A DNA stretch of 16,101 nt from Flemingiibacterium sp045636265 (GTDB taxonomy: Bacteria > Bacillota > Clostridia > Oscillospirales > CAG-272), in contig JAZTXD010000048.1 in the NCBI GenBank assembly GCA_045636265.1, positions 1 to 16,101 of the forward strand, read 5' to 3'. Under the pieces are notes generated by a model. It was not told where the DNA came from and searched no databases. It worked only from the letters and a program-made list of their open reading frames with translations. Shown here piece by piece: positions 14,638-16,101 of the stretch. Numbering within the stretch: position 1 is the first letter of the stretch; each line of letters starts with the position of its first letter. The translations under genes and the position numbers were made by a program.

Positions 14638-14648
14638 GGACCTTCAAA

Positions 14649-15824
14649 ATGAATCTTTTCATCTTATCCTTGTTTGTCAAAAATTACCGCGATACCAAAA
14701 AAGCGACGGTCCGCGCAAAATGCGCAACCGTGGCAAGCGGTGTCGGCATAGCATCAAACGCACTTCTTTCGGCGATGAAGCTCATAATCGGAATAATCAC
14801 CGGAAGTATCGCAATAACCGCCGATGCCGTTAACAATATCGCGGATGCGGCATCGTCGGTGATAACGCTCATCGGCTTTAAACTCGCTTCGAAGCCGGCT
14901 GACAAAGAGCATCCCTACGGCCACCAGCGAATCGAGTATATCACCGGACTTATCGTGTCCATGTTGATATGCGTGCTCGGCGTTGAGTTTTTCACAAATT
15001 CAATATCGGCAATCTTTTCAAAAGAGGTCACGCTTTATACAAACGCCGCACTTATCATCCTTGCCGTGTCGGTTGTGATAAAAATCTGGCAGGGACTCTT
15101 CTACCGTACAGTCGGAAAGCACATTGATTCGTCCGCGCTGCGGGCAACGTCCGCAGACAGCCGAAACGATGCAATATCCACCGGTGCGGTTCTCGTGGGC
15201 GCGCTCATATCGAGATTTTTCGATATAAACCTCGATGCATATCTCGGTATTGCGGTTGCGTGCTTCATCATAAAATCGGGCATACAGCTCGTTATCGAAA
15301 CGTCAAGTCCCCTGCTAGGAAACGCTCCGTCCGATGAGCTTGTGAAATCAGTTGGAAAGAAGATTATGAGCTACAATGGTGTGCTCGGATACCATGACCT
15401 TGTGGTTCACAGCTACGGTCATGACCAGGTGTTCGCATCCGTGCACGTTGAGGTTGCCGCCGAGGAAAATGTTCTCATAAGCCACGATCTTATTGACAAT
15501 ATCGAGTTCGATTTTAAAAAGAGCGGCATACAGCTTATCATACATCTCGATCCGGTTGTCACATCGGACGAGGAACTGCGCGAGCTGCGCCGTGAGGTTG
15601 AAGCAATAGTGATGATAGTCGCGAAGGAATGCGGATGTGCGCTGTCCATGCACGATTTTCGCATGGTACGCGGCGTTACGCACACCAATCTGATTTTTGA
15701 TGTGGTAGTGCCGTTTGAATGTAAGATGAGCGACGATGAAATGTGCAAGCTGATAACCGAAAAAATTCGATTGCTTTCGCATAATTACAATGCGGTCATC
15801 AATATTGACAGAAGTTTTGTGTAG
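14649..15824 (+). CDS. Cation diffusion facilitator family metal transporter
   Basis: This 391-residue protein is a CDF exporter, a membrane proton/metal antiporter. Several hydrophobic segments lie between about 32 and 220. The transport site in YiiP is Asp45/Asp49 and His153/Asp157; here the aligned residues are Asp59/Asn63 (TADAVNN) and Asp170/Asp174 (SADSRNDAIST). With no His in the site, manganese or another divalent ion is a better guess than zinc. HPYGHQRIEY (88-97) is a typical family loop. The cytosolic ferredoxin-like domain spans about 225-305, and about 85 more residues follow, longer than the ~300-residue standard. ATG 14649 uses AAAAGGA, 8 bases upstream, at the edge of the tandem repeat. 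A terminator follows 19 bases after the stop. Confidence 0.93.
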   Translation: MNLFILSLFVKNYRDTKKATVRAKCATVASGVGIASNALLSAMKLIIGIITGSIAITADAVNNIADAASSVITLIGFKLASKPADKEHPYGHQRIEYITGLIVSMLICVLGVEFFTNSISAIFSKEVTLYTNAALIILAVSVVIKIWQGLFYRTVGKHIDSSALRATSADSRNDAISTGAVLVGALISRFFDINLDAYLGIAVACFIIKSGIQLVIETSSPLLGNAPSDELVKSVGKKIMSYNGVLGYHDLVVHSYGHDQVFASVHVEVAAEENVLISHDLIDNIEFDFKKSGIQLIIHLDPVVTSDEELRELRREVEAIVMIVAKECGCALSMHDFRMVRGVTHTNLIFDVVVPFECKMSDDEMCKLITEKIRLLSHNYNAVINIDRSFV

Positions 15825-15843
15825 AAATCGTCCCGAAGCGCAT

Positions 15844-15876
15844 AAGCGTGCCTGAAAAAACAGGTGCGCTTTTTTT
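15844..15876 (+). terminator. Terminator after the CDF transporter
   Basis: An 11-bp stem (15844-15854 with 15861-15871, two adjacent wobble pairs), loop of six A, and a T run to 15876. It closes the murD-YnbB-CDF unit. Confidence 0.88.
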
Positions 15877-15911
15877 ATTCCCAATTACCTTTTGTGTTCT
15901 CACTGATATTT

Positions 15912-16067
15912 GGCTCATCATAGCCTCCCGCCGGGAGGGAGGTGGCACGCGAAGCGTGACGGAGGGAGCCTACGTAACGATACAATTTAGCTGAGTTTTT
16001 CGTATGCGCACTCTCCTTCAGTCGCCAAAGGCGACAGCTCCCTCCCAGAGGGAGCCTCATAAGAGCC
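15912..16067. repeat. MITE-like element of two inverted repeat halves
   Basis: The ends (15912-15929 and 16050-16067) are imperfect inverted repeats, 13 of 18 positions matching. The left half carries CCTCCC-GCC-GGGAGG (15924-15938) and the triloop stem CACGC-GAA-GCGTG (15946-15958). The right half, read on the minus strand, carries an analogous pair: a 7-bp stem (16037-16043/16049-16055) and the triloop stem 16021-16026/16030-16035. The GGGAGGGAG core is common to both halves. No coding frame of note lies inside. Such GGGAGGGAGCTGTCGCC units are, as I recall, common intergenic repeats in gut Clostridia. Confidence 0.75.
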
Positions 16068-16101
16068 GCTGTTTACCCGGGAACACATCGTCGGATTGGG
16101 A
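16068..16101. other. Right edge, no feature seen
   Basis: These last 34 bases hold no start codon with a ribosome binding site, no hairpin and no recognisable repeat. The next gene lies beyond the window. Confidence 0.5.

Overview
The window looks like chromosomal DNA from a Bacillota bacterium of class Clostridia, probably an uncultured gut lineage. The signs are the C-terminus of a pyrophosphate-type phosphofructokinase, consensus sigma-A promoters (TTGACA-17-TATAAT), strong Shine-Dalgarno sites, a LepA-HemW pair, a YnbB-type PLP enzyme, a Cytidylate_kin2 protein, DegV, and small intergenic repeats with triloop hairpins. There are no rRNA or tRNA genes, no CRISPR array and no recognisable phage or IS transposase. 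Most of the content is housekeeping.

Layout. (1) At 1-135 is the tail of a phosphofructokinase, followed by a terminator. Next is an AT-rich orphan membrane-protein gene (316-786) with its own promoter and no recognised family. (2) At 948-8017 is a minus-strand operon. It starts from a perfect consensus promoter at 8061-8089 and reads: M23/coiled-coil cell-wall protein, lepA, hemW, PepV-like M20 dipeptidase, M29 aminopeptidase, then a strong terminator at 895-935. (3) At 8150-8911 is a minus-strand DeoR-family regulator with its own promoter and terminator. (4) From 9088 to 15824 the plus strand carries an S1-domain protein, a cytidylate-kinase-like protein, a DegV protein, then murD, a YnbB-like PLP enzyme and a CDF metal transporter. 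Promoters are visible before the kinase and before murD, and terminators after the S1 gene and the transporter. (5) The last ~220 bases contain no gene but hold a ~156 bp element made of two inverted repeat halves.

The minus operon combines cell-wall remodelling, translation (EF4), heme insertion and peptide turnover. The plus block combines RNA binding or translation, nucleotide and lipid related functions, peptidoglycan precursor synthesis and metal efflux.

The most unusual signal is non-coding. Two genes of the minus operon (hemW and the M29 peptidase) have no Shine-Dalgarno next to the ATG. Each instead has AAGGAA, directly followed by a 19-nt hairpin (8-bp stem, 3-nt loop), then 12 or 13 nt, then the ATG. 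The two stems differ by compensatory base changes. Both leaders are almost the same length (119 and 120 nt) and carry further hairpins. Other points of interest are an M23 domain with Asn in place of a zinc-binding His, a 44-bp tandem repeat abutting the transporter's ribosome binding site, and the inverted-repeat element at the right edge.
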